A DNA stretch of 64,000 nucleotides from Mycobacterium senriense (GTDB lineage: Bacteria; Actinomycetota; Actinomycetes; Mycobacteriales; Mycobacteriaceae): assembly GCF_019668465.1 (NCBI RefSeq), contig NZ_AP024828.1, positions 1,364,001-1,428,000 on the forward strand, in the 5' to 3' direction. A model generated the notes under the pieces. That model was not told the DNA's origin. It saw only the letters and a program-made list of their open reading frames with translations, and searched no databases. The translations under genes were made by a program, and so were the position numbers. Shown piece after piece: positions 9,556 to 18,668 of the stretch; position 1 is the stretch's first letter, and every line of letters starts with the position of its first letter.

Positions 9556-10497
9556 TCAGGCGGTGGGCTTGCCGAGACGCGCCCGCAGCAGTGTGCTGCG
9601 GACCGCCTCGTCGTCCAGGTCGTCGGGTACCGGACGGCCCAGTCGGGCCATCTCGTCCCGGTTGCTCACGCTGTGCACGTGCCAGCCGTGGTCGGCCAGC
9701 CATGCCTCGGCGTCCGAACGGTCCGGCTCGTGGTAGGTCAGCGCCTGGACGTTGACGTCCAGCCCGAGCCGCTCGCGCATCCGCAGCCAGCGCTGCGAGT
9801 TGCTCCGGGAATTCATGCCGAACATTTCGATGGCGATCTGGCTGTCCGGCGCGCTGAGCGCGGTGACCATCTCGAAGAGCCGGTCCTGGGCATCGCTGGG
9901 CAGGTACGGGAGCAGCCCTTCGGCCAGCCAGGCGGTCGGTTGGGTGCGGTCGAACCCGGCGGCGGTCAGCGCCGCGGGCCAATCGTCACGCAGGTCCACC
10001 GCGACGGGGTGCCGGATGGCGGACGGCACGGCGCCGTGGTGCTGCAGGATGCCGGTCTTGTACTCCAGCACCTGGGGCTGGTCGATCTCGTAGACCGTGG
10101 TGCCGGCCGGCCAGTCCAACCGGTACGCCCTGGAGTCGAGCCCGGCGGCCAGGATCACCACCTGCCGGATTCCGGCGCCGACGGCGTTCGCGAAGTACTC
10201 GTCGAAGAAGTGGGTGCGCACGGCCTGGTAATCGATGCCGCAACGATGGGAGCGCCGTCCGTGCTCGTCACCGTCGAGCCAGCCGAGCTCGGGATCGGCC
10301 AGCCGCGCCCACGCGGGGCCGGCCGACGAGACCAGCAGACGCGCGAAGTCGTCGCGGATCAGCGGATTGGGTCCGGCGGTTTCCGCGGCGCGCGACGCGG
10401 CCACGCCCAGTGCGGTGGCCCCGACGAGTTCAGTGATGGTCCAACTGTCGCCGGCAGACCGTACGGACGGCGGCAACGAGGCATCCAGGTCAGTCAT
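9556..10497 (-). CDS. class I SAM-dependent methyltransferase (Rv0145-type)
   Basis: A 313-residue paralogue of the downstream methyltransferase with the same blocks: [32 protein letters not shown] and [18 protein letters not shown]. The two products have identical length and differ mainly in the N-terminal 60 and C-terminal 80 residues, which presumably set substrate specificity. It lies 75 bp downstream of a TetR gene on the same strand, matching Rv0144-Rv0145-Rv0146. Confidence 0.9.
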   Translation of the reverse strand: MTDLDASLPPSVRSAGDSWTITELVGATALGVAASRAAETAGPNPLIRDDFARLLVSSAGPAWARLADPELGWLDGDEHGRRSHRCGIDYQAVRTHFFDEYFANAVGAGIRQVVILAAGLDSRAYRLDWPAGTTVYEIDQPQVLEYKTGILQHHGAVPSAIRHPVAVDLRDDWPAALTAAGFDRTQPTAWLAEGLLPYLPSDAQDRLFEMVTALSAPDSQIAIEMFGMNSRSNSQRWLRMRERLGLDVNVQALTYHEPDRSDAEAWLADHGWHVHSVSNRDEMARLGRPVPDDLDDEAVRSTLLRARLGKPTA

Positions 10498-10572
10498 ATC
10501 CCATCCATCGTACCGGGATAAGTTAGTTAGCCTATGCGCTTTGTGCGCAACTTCACTGCGCGCCGACGAGCG

Positions 10573-11208
10573 CTAAGCCTCCGGCCGCCGGAATGCGCCT
10601 TCCAAGAGCTGGCGCATTACCCCGACGAGTGCCAGCAGGTTTTCGGGGCTCGACACGTATCCGGCATACACGCCCACTCCGCAGACGAGCACGAGCAGCG
10701 CCTCGGCCATTACCGTCGCATCGACGTCGGCGACGATTTCGCCGCGCTCCATGGCTTGGTTGATGACGCGCAACAGGAATTCCCGACTGATCCGTATGGA
10801 ATCGTTATCGGTTGCTATCAAATCCGGATGTCGCTGTGATTCGAGCACACCGCTGATTAGGAACGCGGATCCGGCTGGATTCTTTCTATTGGCTCTGGTC
10901 GCTTCGGTGATGAATGCCGCCAGCTGCGCCGCCAGCGTGGTCTCATGCTCGGCTTGTTTGATGCCGGCCCCGATCACGAATTCGTTGGTGTCATCCAGCA
11001 CTTCCCGATAAAGCGCCCGCTTGCTCGAGAAATAATGATTGATCGCCGGCCTGGTCAGGTCAGCGCGCGCCGCGATGGCCTGGAACGTCGCGCCGTCGTA
11101 GCCGCGTTCGCTGAAGACCAAACGGGCAGCTTGGATGATCCGCTGTCGCGTCTCGTCAGCCTTCGCGGCAGGCGGCCGTCCGGGCCTGCGGTTCCCCCGT
11201 GGAAGCAT
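10573..11208 (-). CDS. TetR family transcriptional regulator (Rv0144-type)
   Basis: A 211-residue TetR-type repressor. The N-terminal helix-turn-helix spans about residues 18-65 (IIQAARLVFSERGYDGATFQAIA, then TRPAINHYFSSKRAL). The C-terminal ligand domain is helical and unassigned. It starts 2 bp after the pirin stop codon and precedes the two methyltransferase genes, so pirin, this regulator and the methyltransferases probably share a transcript from the pirin promoter. Confidence 0.9.
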   Translation of the reverse strand: MLPRGNRRPGRPPAAKADETRQRIIQAARLVFSERGYDGATFQAIAARADLTRPAINHYFSSKRALYREVLDDTNEFVIGAGIKQAEHETTLAAQLAAFITEATRANRKNPAGSAFLISGVLESQRHPDLIATDNDSIRISREFLLRVINQAMERGEIVADVDATVMAEALLVLVCGVGVYAGYVSSPENLLALVGVMRQLLEGAFRRPEA

Positions 11209-11210
11209 TG

Positions 11211-12203
11211 CTAGAGTGTGCCACCCCCGCGGTGCGGCATTAGCGCATTTGGCGGAATGCTGCCAAATTTTCCGGCTTGGTAGTCCTCGAGCGCCTCGAT
11301 CAATTCCGCGCGGGTGTTCATCACGAAAGGCCCGTAGTGGAATACCGGCTCGCGAATCGGGCGACCGCCCAGAAGCAGCAAATCAATGGCTCCGTGAACG
11401 GCCGTCGGGCCTGGATCCTGGATCCGGCGGGCTCCCACGGTGATTCGATCCCCGGGACCCAGTACCGCCAACTGGCCCTGGTGGATCGGATGAGCGACCG
11501 GGCCGACGTACCCGCTGCCGGACAACACATAGACCAGCGCATTGAAGTCACGCCGCCATGGAATGTTGAGCTCGGCCCCGTTCTGGATCGTCGTGTGCGC
11601 CAAGGTGATCGGGGTATGGGTGACGCCGGGGCCCCGGTGTCCGTCGATGTCGCCGGCGATGATCCGGATCAGCGCTCCGCCGTCCGCGGATGCGAGCAAC
11701 GCGGCGTCGCCGCCTTCGATGGACTGATACCGCGGGGGCGCGAACTTGTCTTTCCTGGGTAGGTTCACCCAGAGCTGGACGCCGTGGAAGAGCCCGCCGC
11801 TGTCGACCAGCTCGGCCGGCGGCGTCTCGATGTGCAGGATGCCCGAGCCCGCCGTCATCCACTGTGTCGCGCCGTCGGCGATCAGGCCGCCACCACCGTG
11901 CGAGTCCTGGTGTGCGAACTTTCCGTCGAGCATGTAGGTGACGGTCTCGAAGCCGCGGTGCGGGTGCCAGTCCGTGCCCCGGGGCTCCCCCGGCTGGTAC
12001 TCGACCTCACCCATCTGGTCCATGTGCACGAAGGGATCCAGCGCGGCGGTGCTGACTCCCGCGAAGGCGCGCACCACCGGGAAACCCTCGCCCTCGTAGC
12101 CACGAGGGCCGGTGGTGATCGATCGGACCGGCCGCTCGGTATCGGCGGGGCCGGGACCGCTGACTCGTGGCAACGTCAGCGTGTTTGCCGTGACCGCAGG
12201 CAT
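11211..12203 (-). CDS. pirin family protein
   Basis: A 330-residue bicupin of the pirin family. The N-terminal cupin carries the metal-binding histidines (DWHPHRGFETVTYMLDG near residue 80, and GSGILHIETPP near 120, where the usual motif is H-x-E). The C-terminal cupin (about residues 195-290) looks degenerate. Bacterial pirins include quercetinase-like dioxygenases and redox-sensitive interaction partners; the role here is unknown. The Shine-Dalgarno GAGGAGG is strong. It sits directly upstream of the TetR gene. Confidence 0.92.
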   Translation of the reverse strand: MPAVTANTLTLPRVSGPGPADTERPVRSITTGPRGYEGEGFPVVRAFAGVSTAALDPFVHMDQMGEVEYQPGEPRGTDWHPHRGFETVTYMLDGKFAHQDSHGGGGLIADGATQWMTAGSGILHIETPPAELVDSGGLFHGVQLWVNLPRKDKFAPPRYQSIEGGDAALLASADGGALIRIIAGDIDGHRGPGVTHTPITLAHTTIQNGAELNIPWRRDFNALVYVLSGSGYVGPVAHPIHQGQLAVLGPGDRITVGARRIQDPGPTAVHGAIDLLLLGGRPIREPVFHYGPFVMNTRAELIEALEDYQAGKFGSIPPNALMPHRGGGTL

Positions 12204-12214
12204 CTGGCCTCCTC

Positions 12215-12234
12215 ATATAGTGGATGCCTTATAT
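12215..12234. promoter_or_regulatory. AT-rich imperfect palindrome upstream of pirin
   Basis: ATATA at 12215 and TATAT at 12230 form an imperfect inverted repeat across an AT-rich island between the divergent pirin and ClC genes, 12-31 bp upstream of the pirin ATG. It is a plausible site for the TetR protein encoded in the same operon (autoregulation); this is inference. Confidence 0.35.
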
Positions 12235-12317
12235 AACCGGACTAGGGTCCGCTTATTCCGGAGGCGGTGTGTCGGCCGGCCTGCCTAGGATGACGTGGTG
12301 GCGGGGGAGACACGGCG

Positions 12318-13799
12318 GTGGCCGCGAATGAGCACGTGAGCGACCGGCGGAACGACGAGATGCAGCCTGCGGAAGCGCCCGCCGCGGCGGCCGGCGGGCG
12401 ATTCGGGTCTTCTATTCGTAATTCGGGTTATCTGCAGAAATGGTTGCTGCTCGGCATCACGATTGGTTTCGTTGCCGGCTTCGGCGCCGTCGCCTTCTAC
12501 GTGGCGCTGAAGTACGCTGCCGACCTACTCGGATACTTGGCCGACTATCACATTCCGACGCCCGTCGGAGAGGGTGGGAGTCGCGGCTCCACTGGCTTCC
12601 ACCGCGCGTGGGCGATCCCGTTGGTGACGACGGCGGGTGCGTTGCTGTCCGCGCTGATCGTGACCAAGCTGGCGCCGGAGGCCACCGGTCACGGGACGGA
12701 CCAAGCCATCGAAGCAGTGCACAGTGATCCCCGGGCCATCCGCTTCCGGGCGGTGGTGGTGAAGATGGTGGCCAGCGCACTGACCATAGGCTCAGGGGGT
12801 TCAGCTGGGCGCGAGGGGCCGACCGCTCAGATCTCGGCCGGTTTCTGCTCCTTGCTCACCCGCCGGCTGAACCTCTCCGATGAGGACGGCCGAATCGCGG
12901 TGGCGTTGGGTATCGGTGCCGGCATCGGCGCTATTTTCGCCGCTCCGCTGGGCGGCGCGGTGCTGGCCGCCTCGATCACATACCGGGACGACTTCGATTA
13001 CCGCTGCCTGTTGCCCGGTTTCATCACGTCCGGGACGGCTTATGCGGTGTTCGGGGCGTTCCTCGGGTTTGATCCGCTTTTCGGCTATATCGACGCCGAA
13101 TATCGCTTCGAAAAGTCTTGGCCGCTGCTGTGGTTCGTCGCCATCGGCCTAGCGGCGGCGGCAATCGGCTATCTCTACGCCAGGACGTTTCACGCCTCGG
13201 TGCGGCTCACCCGACGGCTGCCGGGCGGGCCGGTGCTCAAGCCGGCGCTGGGCGGACTGCTAGTCGGCCTGCTGGGTCTGGTGATTCCCCAGATCCTGAG
13301 CAGCGGCTACGGGTGGGCACAGCTCGCGGCCGATCGCAGTTCGCTGATGGCTATTCCGTTGTGGATCGTTCTCCTGATGCCGATGGCCAAGATCGTCGCG
13401 ACGTCGCTATCGATCGGCACCGGCGGCTCCGGCGGTCTGTTCGGTCCCGGCATCGTGATCGGCGCCTTCGTGGGGGCTGCCCTCTGGCGGCTGGGTGAGC
13501 TGTCCGGCTTGCCGGGAGTGCCGCACGAGCCTGGGATCTTCGTGGTGGTGGGAATGATGGCCTGCTTCGGCAGCGTTGCCCGCGCGCCGCTGGCCATCAT
13601 GATCATGGTCGCCGAAATGACCGGCTCATTCTCGATCGTGCCCGGAGCGATCCTGGCCGTCGGAATAGCGGCGTTGCTGATGTCACGGACCAACGTCACT
13701 ATTTATGAGGCACAGCGGCTGAACCGTGAAACCGCCGAGGCTGAGCGCAAAAGCCAAGCCTCGGCGGCCACTGAGACTGAATTACCTACTGACAGCTAG
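12318..13799 (+). CDS. ClC-type chloride channel/transporter (Rv0143c-type)
   Basis: A 493-residue multi-spanning ClC protein. All three signature regions are present: GSGGSAGREGPTAQ near residue 155 (GREGP carries the gating glutamate), the GIGAIFAAPLGG segment near residue 205, and GTGGSGGLFGPGI near residue 370. Presence of the gating Glu is compatible with either channel or Cl-/H+ exchange. The start is a GTG. The stop overlaps the convergent dps stop by 4 bp. The acidic C-terminal tail has no CBS domains. Confidence 0.95.
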   Translation: MAANEHVSDRRNDEMQPAEAPAAAAGGRFGSSIRNSGYLQKWLLLGITIGFVAGFGAVAFYVALKYAADLLGYLADYHIPTPVGEGGSRGSTGFHRAWAIPLVTTAGALLSALIVTKLAPEATGHGTDQAIEAVHSDPRAIRFRAVVVKMVASALTIGSGGSAGREGPTAQISAGFCSLLTRRLNLSDEDGRIAVALGIGAGIGAIFAAPLGGAVLAASITYRDDFDYRCLLPGFITSGTAYAVFGAFLGFDPLFGYIDAEYRFEKSWPLLWFVAIGLAAAAIGYLYARTFHASVRLTRRLPGGPVLKPALGGLLVGLLGLVIPQILSSGYGWAQLAADRSSLMAIPLWIVLLMPMAKIVATSLSIGTGGSGGLFGPGIVIGAFVGAALWRLGELSGLPGVPHEPGIFVVVGMMACFGSVARAPLAIMIMVAEMTGSFSIVPGAILAVGIAALLMSRTNVTIYEAQRLNRETAEAERKSQASAATETELPTDS

Positions 13800-14344
13800 G
13801 ATTTGCCACGAGCGCTGCTGGCGGCGTCCTTCTCGGTGGTCTTACCTGTGTGCGCCAGCTCGCCGCCGGCACTTTCCAGGTGCGCCCGGACGAACCATTG
13901 AAACTTCTCCAACTGTCCCGCCTGGCCAATCAGCAGGTCCTGGGTCACCTGGTCGAGTTCGTCGGTCTCCGCGATGTAGTGGCGAATGTCCTCGACGACA
14001 CCCGTATAGACGAGGTCGAGAGCGGCCAGGTGCGCCTGGACCGTGTCGCGACCGACCGAATAGTCGTCCCACGAGCGGTCCTTGATAATGGCGCCGGGCG
14101 TGCCTTGCGGCGAAGCACCTAGGGCCGCAATGCGTTCCGCAACATCGTCGGCAAACCCGCGGACAGCGTCCACCTGCGGGTCGATCATCTCGTGCACGCC
14201 AATGAAGTTGGGGCCAACCACGTTCCAGTGAATGTGCTTCAGCGTCAGATGAAGATCGTTGTAGGTGCTCAGTTGCTTTTGCAGCAGTTCGGTGAGCCGC
14301 GCTGCCTGCTTGTCGGTCAATCCCGGAATTGTGAACTGAGTCAT
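13796..14344 (-). CDS. dps: Dps-type DNA-binding ferritin-like protein
   Basis: A 182-residue Dps, closely similar to the M. smegmatis Dps1 sequence. The inter-subunit ferroxidase residues are visible in HIHWNVVGPNFIGVHEMID, followed by the acidic helix FADDVAERIAAL. It forms a dodecameric cage that oxidises and stores iron, using peroxide. The Lys/Arg/Ser-rich C-terminal tail is the part that binds DNA in the M. smegmatis protein. M. tuberculosis lacks a Dps, which argues against that species. A SigF-type promoter lies 57-81 bp upstream. Confidence 0.95.
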   Translation of the reverse strand: MTQFTIPGLTDKQAARLTELLQKQLSTYNDLHLTLKHIHWNVVGPNFIGVHEMIDPQVDAVRGFADDVAERIAALGASPQGTPGAIIKDRSWDDYSVGRDTVQAHLAALDLVYTGVVEDIRHYIAETDELDQVTQDLLIGQAGQLEKFQWFVRAHLESAGGELAHTGKTTEKDAASSARGKS

Positions 14345-14400
14345 CGCTTCTTTCCTAGCTTCCTTCCATGAAATTCACGCACGGTTACTTGCCTCGTTGG

Positions 14401-14425
14401 TTACCCGATGGCCAGGCTGAAAAAC
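14401..14425 (-). promoter_or_regulatory. SigF-type promoter of dps
   Basis: On the minus strand GTTT (14422-14425) is followed after exactly 15 bases by GGGTAA (14401-14406), close to the mycobacterial SigF consensus GTTT-N15-17-GGGTAT. It faces the dps gene and would give a leader of about 50 bases. The same N15 spacing is seen at the hemerythrin and Mn-catalase genes. Confidence 0.75.
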
Positions 14426-14433
14426 GCGACGGA

Positions 14434-15345
14434 TCAAAGCGAGTGGATTTGCTGCACCGGCAGCCGCGGGCCGCGGCGGGGCTCGTATGCCAGTCCGCTG
14501 GCTTCGAGCAGCCGGACCACACGCTGGCGGTGCGGCCGCATCGGCTCGAGCAGTTCGAGCATGCCCGCGTCATCGACGGGCCGGCCCAGCAACGTCCAGC
14601 CGATCATTTTGGGAATGTGGTAGTCGCCCACCGATAGGGCGTCCGCGTCGCCGAAGGCGCGTTGTGCGGTCTCGGCGGCGGTCCACTCCCCCACGCCCGG
14701 CAGCGACATCAGCGCCTGACGCGCCTGCACCGTCGGCCGCGACACCAGCCGCTCCAACGACGGGGCCCGCCGCGCACAGGTCACCACGGTCTGCGCCCGT
14801 CGCGGGTCGACGTTGGCGCGATGAAATTCCCACGACGGGATGTTCCGCCACACCTGCGCCGGCGGCATGACGCGCATCCCGTCCGGCGCGGGGCCCGGTG
14901 CCGGCGTCCCGTACTTCGACACCAGCACCCGCCACGAGCGAAACGCATCGGCGCCGGGCACCCGCTGCTCGATGATCGCGGGGATCAGGGCCTCCAGCAC
15001 CAGCCCGGTGCGGCCCAGGCGCAGGTGCGGGACCCGTTGGTAGGCGGCGGCAACCGTCGGATGCCGCGGCACGAAGTCCGAGTCGTCGTCCTCGAAACCC
15101 AGCATGGCGGGCACCGTTTCGAGGAACTCCTGCGCGCCGCTGCCCCAGGCCGCAGCGTGCGCGGCATTAGGTCCGACGCGGGTGATCCGGGCGGTGACGG
15201 ACCCGCTGGGCAGCAGGCTGGTGCGCCAGATCGAGCCGTCACCGGGGGCCCGGAAGCACGGATCCCCGAGGCCGCGGCGAAGGGGCGCCAACGTGTGCCC
15301 GAAGCTGACCGCTCCGGGAAACACGACCGTGCGCGCGGTCTGCAC
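14434..15345 (-). CDS. AlkA-like DNA-3-methyladenine glycosylase (Rv0142-type)
   Basis: A 303-residue HhH-GPD superfamily base-excision glycosylase. The helix-hairpin-helix is visible in SLPGVGEWTAAETAQRAFG (about residues 212-230). The catalytic aspartate is in SVGDYHIPKMIG shortly after. The N-terminal 100 residues match the AlkA-like lead domain. It would remove alkylated bases. There is no iron-sulfur cluster motif. It is divergent from the SnoaL-like gene with only about 63 bp between starts. Confidence 0.85.
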   Translation of the reverse strand: MQTARTVVFPGAVSFGHTLAPLRRGLGDPCFRAPGDGSIWRTSLLPSGSVTARITRVGPNAAHAAAWGSGAQEFLETVPAMLGFEDDDSDFVPRHPTVAAAYQRVPHLRLGRTGLVLEALIPAIIEQRVPGADAFRSWRVLVSKYGTPAPGPAPDGMRVMPPAQVWRNIPSWEFHRANVDPRRAQTVVTCARRAPSLERLVSRPTVQARQALMSLPGVGEWTAAETAQRAFGDADALSVGDYHIPKMIGWTLLGRPVDDAGMLELLEPMRPHRQRVVRLLEASGLAYEPRRGPRLPVQQIHSL

Positions 15346-15408
15346 CTGATGACTCTCCGACTGCTCTCATTGACCGTGAACTGCGTCCCCAGTCAGTATT
15401 GCGTTGTG

Positions 15409-15807
15409 ATGACGCCGTTCGATGACCCGCAGGGCGAACTGGCCTGGATGTTCCTGCAGAGCACCAGCGACGGCGGCGACCTGGACGAGGGTTTCGCCCT
15501 GCTCAGTGACGACTTCACGTACTGGACGCTCTACACGCGCACGCCCTGCGACAAGCACGTGCTCCGGCGATCGGTCGAGCGACGCAAACAAGACCTCGAG
15601 CTGACCATCGATTTGGTGCGCTGCGTCAACGAGGGCGAGACCGTGGTGGTGGAGGCACAGGCCACTGGCACCACGTCCGACGGTGTCGAGTACGACAGCC
15701 CGTTCGTGTGCATTTTCGACACCCACGACGGGCTGATCGTCTCGATGCGCGTGTACAGCGATACCCGCGCGGTGGCGGCCGCGCTTCCCGGGTGGATGCC
15801 CTACTGA
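15409..15807 (+). CDS. SnoaL-like (NTF2 fold) small protein (Rv0141c-type)
   Basis: A 132-residue protein of the SnoaL/NTF2-like fold: an N-terminal helix (ELAWMFLQS), DFTYWTLYTR, and a strand-rich C-terminal half ending in GWMPY. Family members are isomerases, cyclases or binding proteins; nothing here fixes a reaction. I start at ATG 15409, with GTG 15406 directly before it as an alternative. Its 3' end overlaps the convergent DUF427 gene by 7 bp. Confidence 0.75.
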   Translation: MTPFDDPQGELAWMFLQSTSDGGDLDEGFALLSDDFTYWTLYTRTPCDKHVLRRSVERRKQDLELTIDLVRCVNEGETVVVEAQATGTTSDGVEYDSPFVCIFDTHDGLIVSMRVYSDTRAVAAALPGWMPY

Positions 15808-16181
15808 GCCGAAATGCTGATGTCGGCCTTGTTGGGGTAGAACGCGACGTGCCCGGCGATCTTTTCAACCGCCGGATACGGCTGCTCGTACGTCCAGATC
15901 ACATCGTCGACGGTGTCACCGGCCGAGGTGGTCACGCTGTAGTAGCTCGCGTCGCCCTTGAAGGGGCAGTACGTGCTGGTGTCCGTCCGGGTCAGCCGGT
16001 CCTGCACCACGTCGGCGATCGGAATGTATTGCACCGCAGGCAAAGTGGCTTCGCGTAATTCCAGCGCGGCCGTGGTGTCGGCGACGAGCTCGCCGTTGAC
16101 GCGTACCTGCACCCGCCCCTTGGTCGGCTCGATGGTGATCGGGTGCCCGGCGCTGGGTTCTTTGATTTCCGGGTGGGCCAT
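15801..16181 (-). CDS. DUF427 domain protein (Rv0140-type)
   Basis: A 126-residue DUF427 protein with the conserved pattern GRVQVRVNGELVADT, the middle motif YCPFKGDASYYSV, and DDVIWTYEQPYPAVEKIAGHVAFYP. Members are small beta-rich proteins of unknown function, common in actinobacteria. The start has a strong Shine-Dalgarno (AAGGAGGA). It is the probable last gene read toward the convergent SnoaL-like gene. Confidence 0.9.
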   Translation of the reverse strand: MAHPEIKEPSAGHPITIEPTKGRVQVRVNGELVADTTAALELREATLPAVQYIPIADVVQDRLTRTDTSTYCPFKGDASYYSVTTSAGDTVDDVIWTYEQPYPAVEKIAGHVAFYPNKADISISAQ

Positions 16182-16229
16182 GGTGGTTCCTCCTTAGACG
16201 CCTTACCGTTGTGCAACGCGCGTCCGTGG

Positions 16230-17072
16230 TCAAGGCTTCCCGTCCGGCGCTCCGAATGCGTAGCGGTGGTATTGCGACATGTTCGCAGCCGCGCGAACGT
16301 GCGACATGATTCTGCCCAAGGCTCGGGATGAGCGGGGCAACTGCGCGAAGGTGTACGACTCGAACCATCGTTCCCAGGCCAGCAGCCGCACCCCCGGCAC
16401 GGCTTCGATGATGTCGTCGGGCCCGTTGATCGCCCAGTGCAGCGTCGATCCGGACCGCCGCACCACGGTGTTCAGCCATTGCGACTTGATGCCCAGCCAA
16501 TTGAACACATCGAACTGCAGCTCACCCGAACCGAACCGGGCGACCACCCTGCGCAGCAGCGCGGTGCCGTCGCTCTCGGTGAGATACATGGTCAGCCCCT
16601 CCCCGATCATCAGCGTGGGACGGTCGGCCGGGATTTCCGCCAGCCATGCCGGGTCGGTGACCGAGGCGGCGACGACGTGGTAGTGATCGCGGCTCGGGTA
16701 GAGCTGGGTTCGCAGCGCCACGACCTCGGGGTAGTCGACGTCGTACCACTGGACGTCCGGACCCGGCTGCAAGCGGAAGAATCGGCTGTCCAGCCCGCAG
16801 CCCAGGTGCAGCACGACCGAACGCGGATGCGCGGCAAGGAATTTGCGCGTCCATTGGTCGAAGTGCGCCGACCGGGTGGTCACCGACGGCGCCCGCCGCG
16901 GGGTGATGGTCGTTTTCTTCCAGTCGTAGTCGATGCGCTCGACGAGCTCCTTCGCATACCGATCGCCCAGGATCGGTTTCGGGAAATCGGCGTCCAGCGC
17001 CTTGGCGTAGAACGTCGCCAGCATGGTCTGCGGCGCCCCGCTGAGATCGACGGGAACTCGCGCTGTGGTCAC
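16230..17072 (-). CDS. class I SAM methyltransferase (LCMT-type)
   Basis: About 280 residues from a GTG at 17072. It has the leucine-carboxyl-methyltransferase-like SAM fold: VVLHLGCGLDSRFFRLQPG (glycine loop), WYDVDYPEVV, and IGEGLTMYLTES. It is a distant relative of the two methyltransferases at 8.6-10.5 kb and is similar to enzymes annotated as polyketide-type O-methyltransferases. It lies 65 bp downstream of the broken epimerase gene. The upstream extension of the frame overlaps that gene and is not coding. Confidence 0.8.
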   Translation of the reverse strand: MTTARVPVDLSGAPQTMLATFYAKALDADFPKPILGDRYAKELVERIDYDWKKTTITPRRAPSVTTRSAHFDQWTRKFLAAHPRSVVLHLGCGLDSRFFRLQPGPDVQWYDVDYPEVVALRTQLYPSRDHYHVVAASVTDPAWLAEIPADRPTLMIGEGLTMYLTESDGTALLRRVVARFGSGELQFDVFNWLGIKSQWLNTVVRRSGSTLHWAINGPDDIIEAVPGVRLLAWERWFESYTFAQLPRSSRALGRIMSHVRAAANMSQYHRYAFGAPDGKP

Positions 17073-17137
17073 ACCGCCCGAGGCTAGTCCTACACCAGGC
17101 GCCCGCGCCGCGTCCTGAACAGCGGTCGGCGTGGTGT

Positions 17138-18157
17138 TCAGCTCGGAGTTGCGCTCCTGCCTTTGGCATCTCGGATCGCGGCCCAGAACCGGGCCGCCTC
17201 CCGGATGGATTCCTCGACCGGGCGCGGCTGCCAGCCCAATTCTCGGACGGCCTTGCTGTGGTCGACGGGCGCTTCGGCCCGCATCATGCGCACCGACGCC
17301 AGGCTGAGTTCGGCGTCCTTGCCGGTGAGGCGTGCCCGCAGGTTGCCCAGCGCGCCCATCGCATAAAGCGCCGGGACGGGGATCGAGCGCCGCGGCGCAG
17401 GCACACCGGCCTCGTCGGCCGCGATCCGGACTACCTCCTTCAACGGGATCATTCGCTCGGAGATCAGGTACCGCTCGCCGATGCGCCCGCGTTCGGCGGC
17501 CAGGATCATCGCCCGGGCGGCGTCGGCGACACCGACGACTTCGAGCTGGATGCCCTCCATCGTGAAGGGCAGCTTGCCGAAGACCGTTCCGGCGATGAAC
17601 GCGCCGTGCGGGGTGCGGCCCCAGTCGCCGCTGCCGTACGTCGTCGACACGCACATCGCCACCGCGGGCAGCCCGGCCTCGGCCACGTAGCGCATCACCA
17701 GGTTCTCGGCCTGGACCCGGGACTGGACGTAGTCCGACAACCCCCGGGTGCCGACGACGTCCTCTTCGGTCGCGACGTGCCCGTGGCGCCGGCCCACAGT
17801 CGCGTAGGTGCTGGTGAAGATGAACCGGCGCAGGCCGGGTCGCGCGACGGCCACGTCGAGAACGTTGCGCAGTCCTTCGACGTTGGTGCGAAACAGCGGC
17901 CTGGTATCGCGCAGCCAGGCCCGGGTGTCCACGACGCAGTACTAGACGTCGTCGACGCCGTCCATCGCCTCCTGCAGCACGGCGGTGTCGAACACGTCGC
18001 CGTGAAACCGGGTGAGCTCGAGGTCGTCGATCGAGCGGGTGTTCGCGCCCTCGCGCACCATGGCCCGCACCTGGTGGCCGTCGGCGACGAGTTGGCGGGT
18101 CACATGCGAACCCAGAAAACCGTTGGCGCCGATAACCAGTTTGGGTTTGGTGCTCAC
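17138..18157 (-). pseudogene. NAD-dependent epimerase/3beta-HSD-like gene with in-frame amber stop
   Basis: The gene corresponds to Rv0139 (about 340 residues, extended SDR related to 3beta-hydroxysteroid dehydrogenases). The first 71 codons encode the Rossmann start (VIGANGFLGSHVTRQLVADG) and end in GVDDV. A TAG at 17942-17944 then interrupts the frame. The very next codons continue in the same frame (YCVVDTRAWLRDTRPLF) for another 267 codons, including STYATVG and STTYGSGDWG. Only one codon is wrong, probably a Tyr TAC changed to TAG. A GTG at 17932 could restart translation but would lack the NAD-binding loop. It overlaps the SnoaL-like gene upstream as ATGA. Confidence 0.88.
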
Positions 18158-18660
18158 TGGGCGCCGCCGTACTGCTCCATGAAACGCGCGGCGTCATCGT
18201 CGAGTGTGCCGAGCTCCTGCGCCTTACGGCACCACTTCAACGTTGCCTGCACGAAGCGCAGCGGGTTGTAGATGTCTTCCTGCTGACGCCACAGGCCGTT
18301 GCCGGCGTAGGTGATGATCGAGATGTTCGTCGCGCTGATTACGGTGCCGTCGCCGGGATCGCGCATCGGGTTGTCGAGTTCCATGATGATGCGGCCGCCT
18401 GCCTCGTCGATCACCGACCACAGCGACGGGAACGCGACCATATGGCTGCCGGGAAAGCTGCCCATCGTCTTGCTGATCCACTCGCGGACCTCGTCGCGGC
18501 CGTGCATGGTGCCGGCCGCGTGCTCGATGTATACGACGTCGGGTGTGTAGTGCTGAACCCACGCGTCCCAGTCCTGGGATTGCGCCGCCGCATCGACGGT
18601 CGCTTCGAATTTCTCGAAGGCGGCGGCCAGTTCGCTACGCGAGAATTGCCGGCTGTTCAC
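18154..18660 (-). CDS. SnoaL/NTF2-like protein (Rv0138-type)
   Basis: A 168-residue NTF2-like protein with DWDAWVQHYTPDVVYIEHAAGTM, GRDEVREWISKTM, and a C-terminal strand region. The fold is shared with ketosteroid isomerases and other small-ligand enzymes. It starts at GTG 18660 with no Shine-Dalgarno, which suggests a leaderless message. It is translationally coupled (ATGA) to the 3beta-HSD-like gene, so the two proteins probably act on one substrate. A perfect KstR-type box lies 9 bp upstream. Confidence 0.8.
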   Translation of the reverse strand: MNSRQFSRSELAAAFEKFEATVDAAAQSQDWDAWVQHYTPDVVYIEHAAGTMHGRDEVREWISKTMGSFPGSHMVAFPSLWSVIDEAGGRIIMELDNPMRDPGDGTVISATNISIITYAGNGLWRQQEDIYNPLRFVQATLKWCRKAQELGTLDDDAARFMEQYGGAQ

Positions 18661-18668
18661 GCGAAAAC

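Noticed and set aside
10508..10526. IdeR iron-box-like sequence (AAGTTAGTTAGCCTA) upstream of the Rv0145-type gene
   Set aside because: The two half sites are one base too close and one half is poor compared with TTAGGTTAGGCTAACCTAA.
16230..18197. Apparent 655-residue fusion of the methyltransferase with the epimerase region
   Set aside because: The upstream 375 codons are a shadow of the epimerase gene in another frame; the methyltransferase starts near 17072.
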